From positions 1 to 24,220 of the forward strand of contig JAGKWN010000061.1 in assembly GCA_021151805.1 (NCBI GenBank): a stretch of DNA of 24,220 nucleotides, in the 5' to 3' direction. Shown one piece after another: positions 23,401-24,220 of the stretch (its first letter is position 1; the number at the start of each line of letters is the position of its first letter). This DNA comes from Cytophagaceae bacterium. GTDB lineage: Bacteria; Bacteroidota; Bacteroidia; Cytophagales; Cytophagaceae. The notes beneath the pieces are model-generated. The model made no database searches. It was not told the DNA's origin and was given only the letters and a program-made list of their open reading frames with translations. A program made the position numbers and the translations under genes.

Positions 23401-24220
23401 AAACGAAATAGGGGTAGGCGTTGAACAACCCTTACTATCCGTAATGGTTACTGAATAATCTCCTGCAACAACGTTTGTCAAATCTTTTGTAATAGCACCG
23501 TTAGACCATAGATAAGTGTAAGCAGGTGTGCCTCCGGTAGGTGTCCCAAGCGCAATAGATCCAGATGCAGAACCGTTACAGGAAGGACTTGTAGAAGTTC
23601 CTGTTGCAGTAATTGTTGTGGATGGTTCAGTTACATTAAATGGTCCGAATGTTTTTGAACATCCACTGTTATCTGAAATAACTACAGAATAACTTCCTGC
23701 AGCAATTGCCGGATTGTTCTGTGTTGTCACTCCATTCGACCAGGCGTATGTGTATGGAGCTGTTCCACCCGTAGGGGCAGAAAGTATAATAGAGCCATTG
23801 GATGCTCCGTTGCAGCTAACGTTTGTAATCGTTTCAACGGTAGTTACTGCTGTTGGCTCTGTAATGGTAAAAGGTAAAATCAATGTACATCCGGATGCAT
23901 CAGTGATTGTCACAGAATACGTACCTGCAGGCAGAGAGGGATTGTTTTGAGATGTTTTTCCATCAGACCATAAGTAAGTGTAGGGACCGACACCACCTGT
24001 TGGTGTCGAAATGTTTATAGCACCGGTTGTTGTTCCATTACAAACTACATTTGTAACTGCTCCAATACTCGATATCGCTGTAGGTTGAGTTACGTTAAAT
24101 GCGGGCAATGTAGTTGAGCACCCGGCCGCATCTTTAATAGTTAGCGTATAAGTACCCGCAGTTAATCCTGTAACATCTTTTGTGGTAGCTCCGTTGCTCC
24201 ATGCATAGGTATATGGAAAT
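20470..24220 (-). CDS. Giant SprB-like repeat surface protein, C-terminal part (continues past right edge)
   Basis: The frame is open to the right edge, so this is the C-terminal 1,249 residues of a larger protein; an in-frame TTG near 24108 is inside a repeat and is not a start. It contains about thirteen modules of 70-80 residues, each following P-Y-T-Y-x-W-S-N-G, AGxYxVxITDxxGC, TEP, CNGxxxGxI. Each has one Cys near each end, as in the SprB repeats of gliding Bacteroidota. Two Ig-like segments with CSGQ lie at about 23332 and 22381. The module before the C-terminal domain is degenerate. The last roughly 77 residues (PNLITPNKDGKNDRF...KIVNRWGNQVY...DGVYYYELTLPNG) are the gliding-motility-associated CHU_C domain that directs type IX secretion. 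The protein is likely a cell-surface adhesin, secreted across both membranes. Confidence 0.93.
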   Translation of the reverse strand, partial: FPYTYAWSNGATTKDVTGLTAGTYTLTIKDAAGCSTTLPAFNVTQPTAISSIGAVTNVVCNGTTTGAINISTPTGGVGPYTYLWSDGKTSQNNPSLPAGTYSVTITDASGCTLILPFTITEPTAVTTVETITNVSCNGASNGSIILSAPTGGTAPYTYAWSNGVTTQNNPAIAAGSYSVVISDNSGCSKTFGPFNVTEPSTTITATGTSTSPSCNGSASGSIALGTPTGGTPAYTYLWSNGAITKDLTNVVAGDYSVTITDSKGCSTPTPISFTIAPGPSISGTASAAPATICSGQGTTITASIDAAYIPATNAYSFNGGTTFQSSSTFAVSTITADTTISVVIKDINGCLSGPIPVSIQTNKIAGGVLSVTKPLNCFGDSNGELTMAIPGNPSGFKYSINGLAFQSSNVFPNLVAGSYTVVVNDGGTCNASYTATLTEPALLTIGIKTITDVNTCISNNNGSIAVTANGGNAGRTFTINPSGLSQTDSLFTNLTANNYTITVTDTKGCTATVNGTVNSAVPITITSTNTTVNCTNPLSGSIDVSVAGGVAPYTYLWNDGSTNQDLLNLSAGTYKVIVTDSKGCKDSLTINITNTPPVTGTAMAAPPTVCSGQSSTITATFDATYTPAASGYSFDGGLTFQSASNFIITSILADTVVHVVLKDINSCLSNTMDVSIATSKINATVTTSKPVSCNGDSDGEITVTAVGNTSGYTYSINGGPFQTSPVFPNLAAGTHTVVIDDGSACNSSYTAVLTEPLPLTLAVKSTVDVNPCAGGNNGSITVTTNGGNGTYLFTITPPGTSQTDSSFTSLKAGSYTITVTDAKGCTATTNATLTQPAGIDTAAIVPTIVDNKCPGDINGSVKLSNVTGGASPYTYTLNGTINSTSIFTGLASGQHSMLITDNLGCSINYLFTVNEPEPIIYTAIPTPSSCNKPDGSIEITNVTGGTPPYKYSINDGQTYVTTSLFTNLGAGIYHLRVSDNQCSYTKDATIDTKTAPVPYIRIEQPTCNSGGNGFVVIDSLSGGVPLFQYNFNGIEVGSTTVYSNLKAGSYTLQITDQACTYDIDSFYVYNKTTALYDTLSALKITITEPQAITATIETQEADRYENTGAVLLHHITGGTPGYAWSTDNITYTPVLRDSIYLSYLHKGNHTIYVQDTNSCVATFDIVIHVQFFIPNLITPNKDGKNDRFEIMALPVGSELKIVNRWGNQVYSSDNYDNSWDADEDSDGVYYYELTLPNGDRHKGWVDVIR

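Noticed and set aside
24106..24108. TTG as the start of the SprB-like gene
   Set aside because: The same frame continues upstream to the right edge with a perfect further repeat module, so the codon is internal.

Overview
This 24.2-kb window looks like chromosome of a gliding Bacteroidota bacterium close to Cytophaga (C. hutchinsonii-like). The evidence is moderate-to-low GC, starts without Shine-Dalgarno sequences, a promoter of the form TTTG-N19-TAnnTTTG, and a very large repeat protein. That protein has SprB-type modules and a gliding-motility/type IX secretion C-terminal domain of the CHU_C kind. The species is an inference. Most genes are housekeeping, and no transposase, integrase, phage gene or CRISPR array was seen.

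Layout from left to right. A perfect tandem heptamer array opens the window. A gpmA-poxB pair (+) follows and ends at a 54-bp perfect palindrome. Next comes a tight three-gene minus-strand operon: a catalase-like heme protein, an unrecognised membrane protein built from an internally duplicated domain, and a DyP-type peroxidase. Then a four-helix membrane protein and an AI-2E-type transporter (+), a tRNA-Arg(CCG) (-), a stand-alone KOW/Smr protein (-) and sucC (-). A long plus-strand run holds a membrane-anchored MutS-like ATPase, an AT-rich exported protein, a LolD-type ABC ATPase, recQ, two overlapping tiny membrane ORFs, a D-2-hydroxyacid dehydrogenase and a small potassium-channel-like protein with a non-canonical filter. 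Convergent to that run are pgk and a 2x[4Fe-4S] ferredoxin (-). The ferredoxin is divergent from a LuxC-type acyl-CoA reductase (+). Last is the C-terminal 1,249 residues of a giant SprB-like surface protein (-), which continues past the right edge.

Together the genes cover central carbon metabolism (gpmA, pgk, poxB, sucC), DNA maintenance (recQ, MutS-like, Smr), envelope functions and gliding/adhesion.

Two things stand out. First, four intergenic sites carry period-7 DNA. At three of them five heptamers in one orientation are followed by five in the opposite orientation. In three cases the first AG-type unit starts exactly on the AG of a neighbouring gene's TAG stop codon. Second, the heme-enzyme operon contains a membrane protein whose two halves share the same landmarks, a candidate partner for the two flanking heme enzymes. 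Its biochemistry cannot be read from sequence alone.
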